A DNA stretch of 64,000 bases from Parabacteroides faecis (GCF_014647375.1 NZ_BMPB01000011.1:186001-250000), one strand, 5' to 3'. Shown: positions 26,550 to 34,918, counted from the first letter of the stretch. Made by a program: numbers and translations. The notes: a model not told the origin generated them from the letters alone.

Positions 26550-26930
26550 TTATCTCAATTGTCCTAATATGCGTTCCCAGCGAATTGATTTCCAAAAACT
26601 TTTTTGGGGAGTCAATGAAAATAGAACGAAGTCGGATTTTCCGATAATAGCTTCTTCCGGAATGAAACCGAAGATACGGCTGTCATGTGAATTGTCGTGA
26701 TTATCCCCTTCCATGAAATAAAAAGATTGTTTAGGTGTGTAAAAGGAAACATGTTTCCCATTAATAATTATATGAGATTTTAATTCAGAAACTTTATTGT
26801 TTTCGCGAATGATTAATGACCGATATAAAGGTAGAGTGTTCCGATTAATTATCAATGTATCACCTTTTTCAATCACTTGTACAATACGTTTGACCAATAA
26901 CAGTTGTGGATTTGACGGACTATTGAACAC
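26550..26930 (-). pseudogene. Truncated signal peptidase I remnant
   Basis: The 126 residues match the C-terminal part of S26 signal peptidases: NSPSNPQLLLVKRIVQ with the catalytic Lys region, a variable beta insert, then the conserved GDNHDNSHDSRIFGFI box. The N-terminal membrane anchor and the SxMxPT segment with the catalytic Ser are missing. In the minus-strand frame the sequence is open only back to a TAA inside the end of the upstream gene (about 26968), and no ATG lies in that stretch. A working peptidase is therefore unlikely. It is the last gene of the minus-strand cluster that includes the 6-bladed beta-propeller lipoprotein. Confidence 0.75.
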
Positions 26931-26952
26931 GACTATATTCCTATTTTCATGT

Positions 26953-27405
26953 TCAAATCTCTTTCTTTGTTAGCAGATATTTCTTATCCTCTTTCCAAAC
27001 CATATAAAAACAAGTCTCTTGGCAGTATCTGTTATCAGCTATAAAGTCTGAGACAAAGACTGAATATCCCGGAACAGCTTCTTCCATACTCTCTTTATCA
27101 ACTTCTTGACAGATTATGAATGTATTGTTTTTTGTGTATGACTCATTCTTATTTAAAAGTTGTATCAGTTGGTAATACATGTTCATTGTTGTATCTGACG
27201 GTATAATAACAGCGTATTGATACGTAGGTTTCCATATGGAATCCAATTCAGGGAACATAAGTATTATTCTATTATTGAGAGAATCGTTTTTATTATCTCC
27301 AATAGTAATAGTTGCATTTCTACAAAAATTAAATTGATAATGAGAACAACACCAAACTATTGTACATAATATGATGCAAAGAATAATTGAGCCTTTCTTC
27401 TTCAT
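26953..27405 (-). CDS. Hypothetical membrane-anchored or secreted protein
   Basis: 150 residues with an N-terminal hydrophobic segment (residues about 5-20, IILCIILCTIVWCC) that is a signal anchor or lipoprotein signal. The rest has the alternating pattern of a small alpha/beta domain with IIPSDTTMNMYYQLIQLL, and scattered cysteines. I do not recognise a family. It lies two bases downstream of the thioredoxin-like gene, so it is almost certainly in the same transcript and may act with it at the inner-membrane/periplasm face. Confidence 0.65.
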   Translation of the reverse strand: MKKKGSIILCIILCTIVWCCSHYQFNFCRNATITIGDNKNDSLNNRIILMFPELDSIWKPTYQYAVIIPSDTTMNMYYQLIQLLNKNESYTKNNTFIICQEVDKESMEEAVPGYSVFVSDFIADNRYCQETCFYMVWKEDKKYLLTKKEI

Positions 27406-27407
27406 AA

Positions 27408-28013
27408 TTATAAATATTTTTTGTTAGCTAACGAGTTCCCTGCATAAAATAGTGAAGCTACACTTTTGATATAAAAATCTGTAAGTTCCGGCTTTGATTT
27501 TTCGGGAAGGAAGAAGTCAGAAGCCATTTTGTTTGGATGTAAAACAAAATAATAAGGAGCTTCATATTGTTCTATATACCAATTATCATATAAACAATCA
27601 TTCGGTATATGAAAAATCGTAATATTGTTGCACTTTTTTGCTCTCAGTAATTTTTTTATTATGGATGGACTATAAGTTACCAATAATGCACATTTGATCC
27701 CATTTTCTTTTAACTCTTTAATTTTATCTAATTCATTGGATACGCATGTTTGACAGCTTGTTTCTTTGATACGTAGCATTAAAATTGGTTTTTTCAATTT
27801 TTCAACGAAAGCACATAAACTGTCGTTTTGAAATTTTTTATCAGGAACAAAGTTTCTCCATTGATTATTGGCATTTGCTTCCGCATTTCTTAAGAGAGTG
27901 AACATCATCATATCATCAATATTATCAGAAGGCCGTCGATTATTGTAGAATAAGCCGGCGGCGATAGCCAAAGTGATAACTGAAACAATTATATTGATCA
28001 AACTTATTTTCAT
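27408..28013 (-). CDS. Membrane-anchored thioredoxin-like protein
   Basis: 201 residues. An N-terminal membrane segment (residues 5-22) is followed by a domain with ETSCQTCVSNEL near residue 83, a C-x-x-C placed after a beta strand as in TlpA/thioredoxin folds, and a C-terminal PYYFVLHPN strand resembling the cis-Pro side. It probably handles disulphides or a redox signal outside the inner membrane. The start overlaps the stop of the beta-propeller gene by four bases (28010-28013). Similar small thioredoxin-like proteins often accompany 6-bladed beta-propeller lipoproteins and Cys-containing peptides in Bacteroidales. Confidence 0.72.
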   Translation of the reverse strand: MKISLINIIVSVITLAIAAGLFYNNRRPSDNIDDMMMFTLLRNAEANANNQWRNFVPDKKFQNDSLCAFVEKLKKPILMLRIKETSCQTCVSNELDKIKELKENGIKCALLVTYSPSIIKKLLRAKKCNNITIFHIPNDCLYDNWYIEQYEAPYYFVLHPNKMASDFFLPEKSKPELTDFYIKSVASLFYAGNSLANKKYL

Positions 28014-29248
28014 AAATTTTTGATTTTAAAGAATACCAAAACTAGATTATCATCCTCTTTTATATTCTCGAATAATCTCATATTTTCCTCTTTTGCTGAA
28101 TAATGAGTTATTTCATCTATATGTTGTTTCAATCCTTTCAGGGTTGTAGGAGGAACTAAGGCTACGAAATAATCATTATAACTGTATATGCCGCTTGAAA
28201 ATTCCATGGAAAAATCCGTATCATAGTAAAATCCTGCAGTATTTACTGTTTTTTTACTTCTTTTGTCGTAAAACGAAACAAAACGCCTGTCTTGTTTGTC
28301 GCATGTCACAAACAGAATATGTGTATCATTCTCAGCATAAATAAATAGATAAGTATGAGCTAATAGATAATTGTTAAAATCATCGTAACTTTCAAATGTT
28401 CCCATTTTATTCTTTTCGAAAGGAGTAAAATCACTGTAATCGAATTTATACCTCATGTATAAAGCCGTATCTGTTACAGTATATACTTCATTGAGATACA
28501 TAGGGGTATATAAAATTTCATCTCTTTTCCGACTTAAAGGATCGTATCCCAAAGATGAGTGAACTGTTTCTGAATAAGTACAGGCTGCTTTTTTTAAGTG
28601 TCCTAAGCTGTCAGTATATAAAATTTTATATTCGCTATATTGCCCTAAATGGTTGTTCCGGTCCCCTTTATCTGTGGCTGTTACATATTCACCATTAGGA
28701 AGAATTTGAAAATTGCGTCCTATTCTAAAAGGAACATCATGGGATGCTATATAATTTCCATCTAGGGAAAATTTCATCCATTTTCTTTTTTGATTGTCAT
28801 AAATGACAATTTGTTGTTGTTTTGTGTCGATTGCAAATGCTTTTGGTAAATAGAATTCGAAAGGAGCACCACCTTTTTCTCCCAAGGCCTTTAAGAACTT
28901 TCCTTTGTTATCAAAAATATAAAGCTTCTCTGTTCCAAGTCTGTCGAATGCATAGATTTTATTATCATAAAATCCAATGTTGGTGCAATAGGCAAATAGA
29001 GATTCATCTGTTGTTTCTAGCGGAACATAATGGAATTCTTCAATCAATTCAGACGATGGAACCGGTTCTTTGATGTTATTTGTTACTTTTATAATTTCAA
29101 ATTTATCTTCTTCTACCGGAATTACGGTTATACTATCTAAACTGACAGTAGGGAAAGGTCTGTTTTTCATTCTGATTTCTTGACAACCAAAACACAAAAA
29201 GCCTATTCCTAAACCTAAAATCATATTTTGTAGATACCATTTTTTCAT
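28010..29248 (-). CDS. 6-bladed beta-propeller lipoprotein
   Basis: About 412 residues from the ATG at 29248, chosen because MKKWYLQNMILGLGIG then FLCFGC forms a lipoprotein signal with Cys22. The body has the recurring pattern of NHL-like beta-propeller blades: IGFYDNKIYAFDR, KLYIFDNKGKFLKALG, and KWMKFSLDGNYIASHD. This is the 6-bladed propeller family of Bacteroidales, of unknown ligand. The gene heads a minus-strand operon with the thioredoxin-like protein, a small unknown protein and a signal peptidase remnant. Further upstream (29327-29682) lie fragments of what look like former partner genes. Confidence 0.8.
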   Translation of the reverse strand: MKKWYLQNMILGLGIGFLCFGCQEIRMKNRPFPTVSLDSITVIPVEEDKFEIIKVTNNIKEPVPSSELIEEFHYVPLETTDESLFAYCTNIGFYDNKIYAFDRLGTEKLYIFDNKGKFLKALGEKGGAPFEFYLPKAFAIDTKQQQIVIYDNQKRKWMKFSLDGNYIASHDVPFRIGRNFQILPNGEYVTATDKGDRNNHLGQYSEYKILYTDSLGHLKKAACTYSETVHSSLGYDPLSRKRDEILYTPMYLNEVYTVTDTALYMRYKFDYSDFTPFEKNKMGTFESYDDFNNYLLAHTYLFIYAENDTHILFVTCDKQDRRFVSFYDKRSKKTVNTAGFYYDTDFSMEFSSGIYSYNDYFVALVPPTTLKGLKQHIDEITHYSAKEENMRLFENIKEDDNLVLVFFKIKNL

Positions 29249-29326
29249 ATTTGTTATATTTTTAAGAGGATGCGCTAAAAGTATTATCCTCCTTTTGTAC
29301 ATCCTCTGATTTGTTCGAAATTACAT

Positions 29327-29467
29327 TTAATTAGCTCTACAGTCTTTTGTGCAAAATGGATTCCAACCATCATTACATTCCCAAGTATTCCCTTTATAGG
29401 TTATAACGGCACCACCTCCTGCATATGTGATCTTTTGACCCTTGATATAACGGAGATAACATAGTAG
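29327..29467 (-). pseudogene. Cys-rich peptide tail without a start codon
   Basis: An open minus-strand frame of 46 codons ending AGGGAVITYKGNTWECNDG then WNPFCTKDCRAN. It has no ATG and runs into a TGA at 29468-29470. The ending with three Cys resembles the C-terminal part of small exported NVEALA-like or other Cys-rich peptides that are encoded beside 6-bladed beta-propeller lipoproteins. The missing N-terminus suggests a deletion fusion with the fragment at 29401-29682. Confidence 0.4.
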
Positions 29468-29682
29468 TCATAGTAAAAAACTAAAAAAACGCATCCAATA
29501 TGCCATAGATTGTCGATTGTCCATCCATTTTCCGTATAATGGCTGAACACCATCCATTGGTCATCCTATCCTGTCAGAAAACTATTCCTCAAGATAGGAT
29601 AATATACAATAAAGCAGATTATTAATAAAAAGAGGTTAATCCACTTTGAATACAAATAGTCATTGGCCTTAATCTTTTTCAT
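29401..29682 (-). pseudogene. Remnant of a membrane glycosyltransferase-like gene
   Basis: From ATG at 29682 the minus strand reads MKKIKANDYLYSKWINLFLL, a membrane segment to YYPILRNSFLTG, then an in-frame TAG, then DDQWMVFSHYTENGWTIDNLWHI. A W-D-D-Q-W-like segment right after a first membrane helix is characteristic of multi-spanning O-mannosyltransferase-like proteins with TPR repeats, and here the Trp codon is replaced by TAG. After NLWHI the sequence turns into unrelated residues and stops at 29401. Most of the gene, normally several hundred codons, is gone. Confidence 0.6.
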
Positions 29683-29907
29683 AATATACGGTATTTGTTT
29701 CAGTGTATGAAATTTACTAATTGAGTAAAGTTTTGATAACTAGCGTGTTTAAGGTGTAATTAGCTGTTTTTTCAATTTATTACCCGAATCTTGGTGATAA
29801 AAATAGTTATTTATTTTAGAAAATTGTATTTTAATTGAAAAAAAACGACTTGATTGAGTTTTTTATTTTTAGATATTTGTCAGTAATCCGAATAGCTATA
29901 CAATTGA

Positions 29908-29938
29908 TTTGGTTATTCTGAAAAAATACCTATCTTTG
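29908..29938 (+). promoter_or_regulatory. Promoter of the ABC-F leader
   Basis: TTTG (29908-29911), a 19-base spacer, and TATCTTTG (29931-29938) match the Bacteroidetes primary-sigma consensus exactly. Transcription should start near 29943, giving a leader of about 180 bases before the ABC-F start codon. Confidence 0.82.
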
Positions 29939-29962
29939 CCCCATAATTTTATAAATACACCG

Positions 29963-29980
29963 ATGAAAATATCCAAGTAA
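29963..29980 (+). CDS. Five-codon leader peptide MKISK
   Basis: ATG AAA ATA TCC AAG TAA lies 20 bases after the predicted transcription start and directly ahead of a stem-loop and an intrinsic terminator. Antibiotic-responsive ABC-F genes in other bacteria are controlled by short leader peptides on which a drug-bound ribosome stalls. The placement suggests the same here. There is no ribosome-binding site I can point to, as is usual in Bacteroidetes. Confidence 0.5.
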   Translation: MKISK

Positions 29981-30051
29981 GCCGGTTTCAGAACATATTT
30001 ATGAGTAGCTCCCGATCCGAACGGGAGTAAGTTTCTGTATAACCTTCCGGC
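29981..30051 (+). promoter_or_regulatory. Leader RNA stem-loop of the ABC-F gene
   Basis: GCCGG (29981-29985) can pair with CCGGC (30047-30051), CAGAA (29989-29993) with TTCTG (30033-30037), and CTCCCG (30009-30014) with CGGGAG (30022-30027) over a seven-base loop. The base of the structure begins at the base after the leader-peptide stop codon, so a ribosome sitting there would open it. Confidence 0.6.
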
Positions 30052-30058
30052 TATGTCC

Positions 30059-30083
30059 TGCGCTGTATCCTGGCGCATTTTTT
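30059..30083 (+). terminator. Attenuator terminator in the ABC-F leader
   Basis: TGCGCTG (30059-30065) pairs with TGGCGCA (30071-30077), two G-T wobbles, five-base loop, followed by six T. It lies within the leader, 43 bases before the ABC-F start codon, so it must be bypassed for expression. Confidence 0.7.
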
Positions 30084-30126
30084 ATTTCCAGATTTTAGTT
30101 TCTAACATTTTTAAAGCAGATAGACT

Positions 30127-31743
30127 ATGTGCATATCAGTACAACAACTTTGCTATATCCATGCGGATAAAGAACCACTATTTCAAGATATCAGTTTGAC
30201 GGTAAACAAAGGGGAGCAATTATCATTAGTGGGAAATAACGGTTCCGGTAAATCAACTTTGTTACGTATTATTGAAGGAAGTCTGAAACCCTCCTCCGGG
30301 GAGGTCGTTTGTTCTTCCAAACCCTATTATGTGCCGCAACATTTCGGTCAATACGATCAGTTGACTGTGGTACAAGCCTTGTTGGTCGAATCCAAAATCA
30401 ATGCATTACATGCCATTATAGCGGGAGATGCGTCGGCCGATAATTTTACCGTTCTGGATGATGACTGGAATATTGAAGAACGAAGCCTGGCCGCCCTTTC
30501 CTCCTGGGGATTGGAACATATCCGGCTGGACCAATCGATGAGTACATTGAGCGGCGGTGAAAAGACGAAAGTGTATTTAGCCGGTATTCAGATACATTCT
30601 CCTGAGATCATCCTGATGGACGAACCGACCAACCATCTGGATGTAAATAGCAGAAAGAAGCTTTATAGCTTTATCGAGTCGAGCCGTGCCACCATGCTTA
30701 TTGTCAGCCATGACAGGACACTGCTCAACCTGCTGCCTTACACCTGTGAACTGGAAAGAAGTAAGATTACATTGTATGGTGGAAATTACGACTTTTATAA
30801 AGAACAGAAAGAGGTCGCATTGACAGCCTTGCAGAATCAATTGAGCGAGAAAGAAAAAGAGTTGCGGTTAGCAAAGAAGATTGCCCGGGAAACACTTGAA
30901 AGAAAGAGCAAATCGAGTGTAAGAGGGGAGAAAGCCGCCATAAAGAAAGGCATTCCCCGGATAATGATGGGAGCCATGAAACAGCATGCCGAACAAAGTA
31001 CCGTTAAATTGAAGGATATACACGATGAGAAAATGGGGTCGATCAATTCCACCATTACGGATATCCAGAACACGCTGCCGGATATGAAACAGATGAAAAC
31101 GGATTTCAATTCCCCCAATCTTCATACCGGTAAAACATTGATCACTGTAAAGGATATGAACTTTGGCTATGATCAGGATGGTTTATGGAAAGAACCGTTG
31201 AACCTGCAGGTTCGGAGTGGCGACCGTATCCAGTTCAGCGGAAATAACGGAGCGGGAAAAACGACATTGCTGAAGTTGTTGCTGGGCGAATTGGAACCGA
31301 CTGAGGGAACAATTACCCGTGCAGACTTCAAATATGTATATATCGACCAGGAATATTCGATCGTGAAACCTCACCTGACGGTTTTTGAACAGTTGGAGCA
31401 ATTCAACCTGTTTGCCAAACCGGAGCATGAGTTAAAAATGATCCTGAGCCGTTTCCTTTTTCCGGTCGGCACATGGGATAAAAACTGTTCAAAATTAAGC
31501 GGAGGGGAGAAGATGAGGCTTGCTATTTGCTGCCTGATGGTCAGTAATAGCACGCCGGATATATTTGTTTTGGATGAACCAACGAACAATTTGGATATCC
31601 GGAGTGTTAGTATAATAACAACGGCCATCAAGGACTACAATGGTACAGTGCTTTTGGTTTCGCACGATCTTTACTTTGTGAAAGAAATAAAAATAAACAG
31701 GTTCGTTGAACTTTTTTCTTCAACCCCTGTTATTAAGATATAG
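30127..31743 (+). CDS. ABC-F family ATPase
   Basis: A 538-residue soluble protein with two ABC ATPase domains and no membrane segments. Walker A motifs are GNNGSGKST (residues 35-43) and GNNGAGKTT (about 372-380); signatures are LSGGEKT and LSGGEKM; Walker B segments are IILMDEPTNHLD and IFVLDEPTNNLD. The linker between the domains (about 220-320) is long, charged and helical, as in ABC-F factors that reach the ribosomal P-site. Such proteins act on the ribosome as translation factors or protect it from antibiotics (Vga/Lsa/Msr types). The attenuator-like leader favours a drug-responsive role, but the subgroup cannot be fixed by eye. Confidence 0.9.
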   Translation: MCISVQQLCYIHADKEPLFQDISLTVNKGEQLSLVGNNGSGKSTLLRIIEGSLKPSSGEVVCSSKPYYVPQHFGQYDQLTVVQALLVESKINALHAIIAGDASADNFTVLDDDWNIEERSLAALSSWGLEHIRLDQSMSTLSGGEKTKVYLAGIQIHSPEIILMDEPTNHLDVNSRKKLYSFIESSRATMLIVSHDRTLLNLLPYTCELERSKITLYGGNYDFYKEQKEVALTALQNQLSEKEKELRLAKKIARETLERKSKSSVRGEKAAIKKGIPRIMMGAMKQHAEQSTVKLKDIHDEKMGSINSTITDIQNTLPDMKQMKTDFNSPNLHTGKTLITVKDMNFGYDQDGLWKEPLNLQVRSGDRIQFSGNNGAGKTTLLKLLLGELEPTEGTITRADFKYVYIDQEYSIVKPHLTVFEQLEQFNLFAKPEHELKMILSRFLFPVGTWDKNCSKLSGGEKMRLAICCLMVSNSTPDIFVLDEPTNNLDIRSVSIITTAIKDYNGTVLLVSHDLYFVKEIKINRFVELFSSTPVIKI

Positions 31744-31782
31744 TGTTTTTCATGGTATTAGAATTAAGTTAGATTAGGTTAT

Positions 31783-31815
31783 CCGTCTTGTTCGTGAGAA
31801 TAGGGCGGTTTTTTT
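31783..31815 (+). terminator. Intrinsic terminator after the ABC-F gene
   Basis: An 11-bp stem (31783-31793 with 31798-31808, including G-T pairs) closed by the stable GTGA tetraloop, followed by seven T. It ends the ABC-F transcript before the convergent gldB gene. Confidence 0.85.
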
Positions 31816-31820
31816 ATGTC

Positions 31821-32816
31821 TTATGGTTTATATTTGGATAGAGTTAGTATATCCTGTGCATTTTCGTTTTTCATCAGTGCTTCGGGGGTTGCATTGGTTT
31901 CATTCATATACTTCAGAATGATTTGCAGTCCTACCCAGCTTCCGATATTGCCGGGAGCATCGCTTGCCAGGAATTGTGCGGGCATATCTTCAAAATATTT
32001 TGTAGTAGCCATCTGATCCGGTGTGTACAAATGTTTACGTTCGACAATCGCTTTCCAAAGATTTGCTTCATTGTTTTTGCACCATTCCCATGCTTCGTCC
32101 GTGTAACCGAACAATTGGGCGGGAGACATATCCGGTAAGGCAGATAAAACCAGATATTTGATCTTACCTTCATAGACCATCCGGTCGAGTAGTACATTCT
32201 CTTTGCCGGTGAAAGGATATTCGGACATCAGCCAACCTGCGACATAATCGGGAACTATATGTGACGGTTGCATTTTGCGAAGTTGATAATCATAGAAAAA
32301 ATCCTGGTATAGCGGATAATCCTGCCCCATATATTTATCGATGGAAATAGACAATAGGCTATCTCCGACCAGCACATTCTGATTTAAACCAGAAATGTGC
32401 ATATATAAAGCCGGAATCTGCATTGCTGGAAATTTTTCATGTACCCAGGCAAATGCATTACCAAGTGATTGTTCCATCTCTGTTACCGATTCGTATTTTG
32501 CAATAGCATCCGCATAGAGCTTTTTCAGGGTCGGCTCCGAATAAAAGTTTTCCAACTTGGTGAAAAAGCCGGGCAGATCCGGTGACTGCATATTCAGAAT
32601 ACCTTTCCCCAGAATCTCTGTCATTTGAGGATATTGATTTAATAACTGCTGATTGAGCGTGGTGTCATCGGAACAAATCAGTTCATACAACGCTTTATCA
32701 AACCGGTTAACAGGCATCGGAGTCGCATCCGTGATATTGTTTGCGTTCGTATTTTGTCCGTTACAACTACAAAAGCAGACGGTCATAAGGAATGTCAGGA
32801 ATATTTTGAAATTCAT
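31821..32816 (-). CDS. gldB: GldB-like lipoprotein
   Basis: 331 residues with an N-terminal lipoprotein signal ending VCFCSC. The body matches GldB: VNRFDKALYELI near the start, FFTKLENFYSEPTLKKLY, and the C-terminal PGNIGSWVGLQIILKYM signature. In gliding Bacteroidetes GldB is an essential gliding-motility lipoprotein; non-gliding gut species keep a homologue whose role is unknown. It is a single gene transcribed toward the ABC-F gene. Confidence 0.88.
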   Translation of the reverse strand: MNFKIFLTFLMTVCFCSCNGQNTNANNITDATPMPVNRFDKALYELICSDDTTLNQQLLNQYPQMTEILGKGILNMQSPDLPGFFTKLENFYSEPTLKKLYADAIAKYESVTEMEQSLGNAFAWVHEKFPAMQIPALYMHISGLNQNVLVGDSLLSISIDKYMGQDYPLYQDFFYDYQLRKMQPSHIVPDYVAGWLMSEYPFTGKENVLLDRMVYEGKIKYLVLSALPDMSPAQLFGYTDEAWEWCKNNEANLWKAIVERKHLYTPDQMATTKYFEDMPAQFLASDAPGNIGSWVGLQIILKYMNETNATPEALMKNENAQDILTLSKYKP

Positions 32817-32950
32817 CGTTCTATCTTTATGTTATATATTTACTTTTTTCTCTGTCATTTTAATACGTTAAAAAATATTACCCGCGGGGGTATTTTCATT
32901 TACCCGGTATATTAATCCGATTTATCCGGCATAGTAATGACAAATTGATA

Positions 32951-32968
32951 AACGGATATTTATCCGTT
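32951..32968. promoter_or_regulatory. Palindromic site upstream of the MATE gene
   Basis: AACGGATA-TT-TATCCGTT is an 8+8 perfect inverted repeat ending three bases before the -33 element. Its position fits an operator for a local regulator, such as those controlling multidrug transporters. No such regulator gene is adjacent. Confidence 0.5.
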
Positions 32969-32970
32969 AT

Positions 32971-33002
32971 ATTGTGTGGAAAACTTCTTATTACTACCTT
33001 TG
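32971..33002 (+). promoter_or_regulatory. Promoter of the MATE transporter gene
   Basis: ATTG (32971-32974), 20-base spacer and TACCTTTG (32995-33002) match the Bacteroidetes consensus with one base off in the -33 box. The start codon follows 21 bases later, giving a very short leader. Confidence 0.75.
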
Positions 33003-33023
33003 CAGCCCTTTTGAATATCCTTT

Positions 33024-34346
33024 ATGCAATTTACGAATAAACAAATCTGGCAGATTACCTATCCTGTACTTATCAGTTTGCTGATGGAACACATGATCGG
33101 GTTGACCGACACGGCTTATTTGGGTCGGGTAGGAGAGGTTGAATTAGGTGCATCGGCATTGGCCGGTGTGTATTACCTGGTTATTTATATGTTGGGGTTC
33201 GGCTTCAGTGTCGGAGCACAGGTTCTGATTGCCCGGCGTAACGGTGCTCACGATTATACACGGATCGGTCCGGTCTTCATGCAAGGGACACTTTTTCTGT
33301 TGTTACTTGCGGCGGTTTTATTTACCGCATCTCATTTGTATTCTCCGTTGATCCTTCGGAAACTGATTGGTTCGGACGATGTATATCGGGCTACCATGAG
33401 TTATGTCGACTGGCGTGTGTATGGCTTTTTCTTCTCTTTTATTGCCGTCATGTTCAGGGCGTTTTATGTGGGTATTACCAAGACAAAGATATTGACTGCC
33501 AACTCAGTCGTGATGGTATTGACCAATGTTGTCCTGAATTATATCCTGATATTTGGTAAGTTCGGTTTTCCTGCATTGGGAATTGCCGGTGCGGCGATTG
33601 CTTCCTCTATTTCAGAGGCGGTGTCGGTCCTGTTCTTTATTATTTATACCTGGAAGAAGATCGATTATAAGAAATATGCGATGTTCAGTTTTGTGGGGAT
33701 CGATTTCAGGATGCTCAAACAAATATTGAATGTGTCTGTCTGGATTATGGTACAGCATGGCATTGCATTCGTGGGGTGGTTTATCTTCTTTGTGGTGATG
33801 GAGCATCAGGGAGAACGTCCGTTGGCTGTTACGAATGTGGTGAGGAGTATTTCTTCTTTTCTTTTTATGTTTGTGAATGCGTTTGCTTCCACATCCAGCT
33901 CTTTGGTCAGTAACCTGATCGGTTCCGGTAAATCGGATCAGGTTCTGGGATTATGCGGACGTATGATACGGCTTTGTTATTTCTTCGTGCTGCCGTTAGC
34001 TATATTGATCGCCTTGTTCCCGGATTTGGTTTTGCGCATCTATACGGATAATCCGGACCTGATACAGAGTTCGACTCCTTCTCTTTGGGTGATGCTTTCT
34101 TCTTATATATTGGCCGTTCCTGCTTTTATCTACTTTTTTAGTGTGTCGGGAACCGGGAATACACAGTCGGCACTGATGATAGATATGGCTAGTATCTTTG
34201 TGTATGTGGCTTATACATTTCTGGTCGGTATCTGGTTGCATGCCGATGTCGCTGTTTGCTGGACAACCGAACATGTTTATAACGGGATGTTGCTGATTTC
34301 GTTCTTTTATCTCTGGAAGGGAAATTGGAGGAACAAAAGGCTATAA
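33024..34346 (+). CDS. MATE-family efflux transporter
   Basis: A 440-residue membrane protein with about 12 hydrophobic segments and the two-fold repeat of the MATE family. The first half contains LMEHMIGLTDTAYLGRVGE and VGAQVLIARRNGA, the second half MFVNAFASTSSSLVSNLIGSG. These exporters use a sodium or proton gradient to expel cationic drugs or metabolites from the cytoplasm. It has its own promoter with a palindromic site beside it. Substrate not deducible. Confidence 0.92.
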   Translation: MQFTNKQIWQITYPVLISLLMEHMIGLTDTAYLGRVGEVELGASALAGVYYLVIYMLGFGFSVGAQVLIARRNGAHDYTRIGPVFMQGTLFLLLLAAVLFTASHLYSPLILRKLIGSDDVYRATMSYVDWRVYGFFFSFIAVMFRAFYVGITKTKILTANSVVMVLTNVVLNYILIFGKFGFPALGIAGAAIASSISEAVSVLFFIIYTWKKIDYKKYAMFSFVGIDFRMLKQILNVSVWIMVQHGIAFVGWFIFFVVMEHQGERPLAVTNVVRSISSFLFMFVNAFASTSSSLVSNLIGSGKSDQVLGLCGRMIRLCYFFVLPLAILIALFPDLVLRIYTDNPDLIQSSTPSLWVMLSSYILAVPAFIYFFSVSGTGNTQSALMIDMASIFVYVAYTFLVGIWLHADVAVCWTTEHVYNGMLLISFFYLWKGNWRNKRL

Positions 34347-34670
34347 GTTTATCCTGAACAAAACATATATGTTTTGTAATTAAAAGTCCCTTATTTTGAA
34401 ATCAAAAGTCCTTTATTTAAAACTCAAAAGTCAGGTCTTAACATTTCAAAGGATAGATATTTTATCCAAAGCCTACTGATAGATGGTCCGGTGCTTATCC
34501 AACTAACTTTAACATCCCCCTTGTTCCCCTCTCCGGGCATGGAAAAGTTATTCTTGCATTATAAAAGAAAGGCTCATCTCTTTATAATGTAAGCTATTTG
34601 CGGATATAACCGGAATTTCCTATTGCCATATTTTTTCGCATTTTCATATTTGTTGTTTAAAGGTATCCTC
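34347..34670 (+). other. Gap between the MATE gene and the invertible element
   Basis: About 320 bases with no gene. It holds a perfect 20-base palindrome at 34358-34377, possibly ending the MATE transcript, then three spaced copies of AAAAGTC (about 34384-34435) separated by similar T-rich stretches. Confidence 0.5.
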
Positions 34671-34688
34671 AGTTCTAGTGGAACTATG
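34671..34688 (+). repeat. Left inverted repeat of the putative invertible promoter
   Basis: AGTTCTAGTGGAACTATG. Exact inverted partner at 34919-34936. It contains the partly palindromic core AGTTC-N5-GAACT, the motif I recall from the inverted repeats flanking invertible polysaccharide promoters of Bacteroides fragilis. Confidence 0.85.
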
Positions 34689-34716
34689 TTAATTTAATCC
34701 GGATTGTTAATTGTTA

Positions 34717-34746
34717 CAAATATCCGTATTAAATAAAAATCACAAG
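34717..34746 (-). promoter_or_regulatory. Candidate promoter inside the invertible element
   Basis: On the minus strand, CTTG (34746-34743) and, after 18 bases, GATATTTG (34724-34717) resemble TTTG/TAnnTTTG with one mismatch in each box. It faces out through the left repeat; inversion would place it facing susC at the right end. I found no comparable match on the plus strand. Confidence 0.4.
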
Positions 34747-34918
34747 TTACAAAAATGATATTTAATATAATAAAACTGGCACTATCCTTAATTATGTTCC
34801 AAAAATTATCCTGAAAACAATTACTTGATCAACTGAATCTTTATGTGTTAATGATGTGTAAAATGATTAATGCGTTGAAATACAATGAATAGTCTCTTCC
34901 TGTGTTTGTGCTATTAAC

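Noticed and set aside
34384-34435. Three AAAAGTC units as a possible CRISPR or regulator-binding array
   Set aside because: Units are only seven bases, spacers are similar to one another and short; neither CRISPR nor a known operator pattern.
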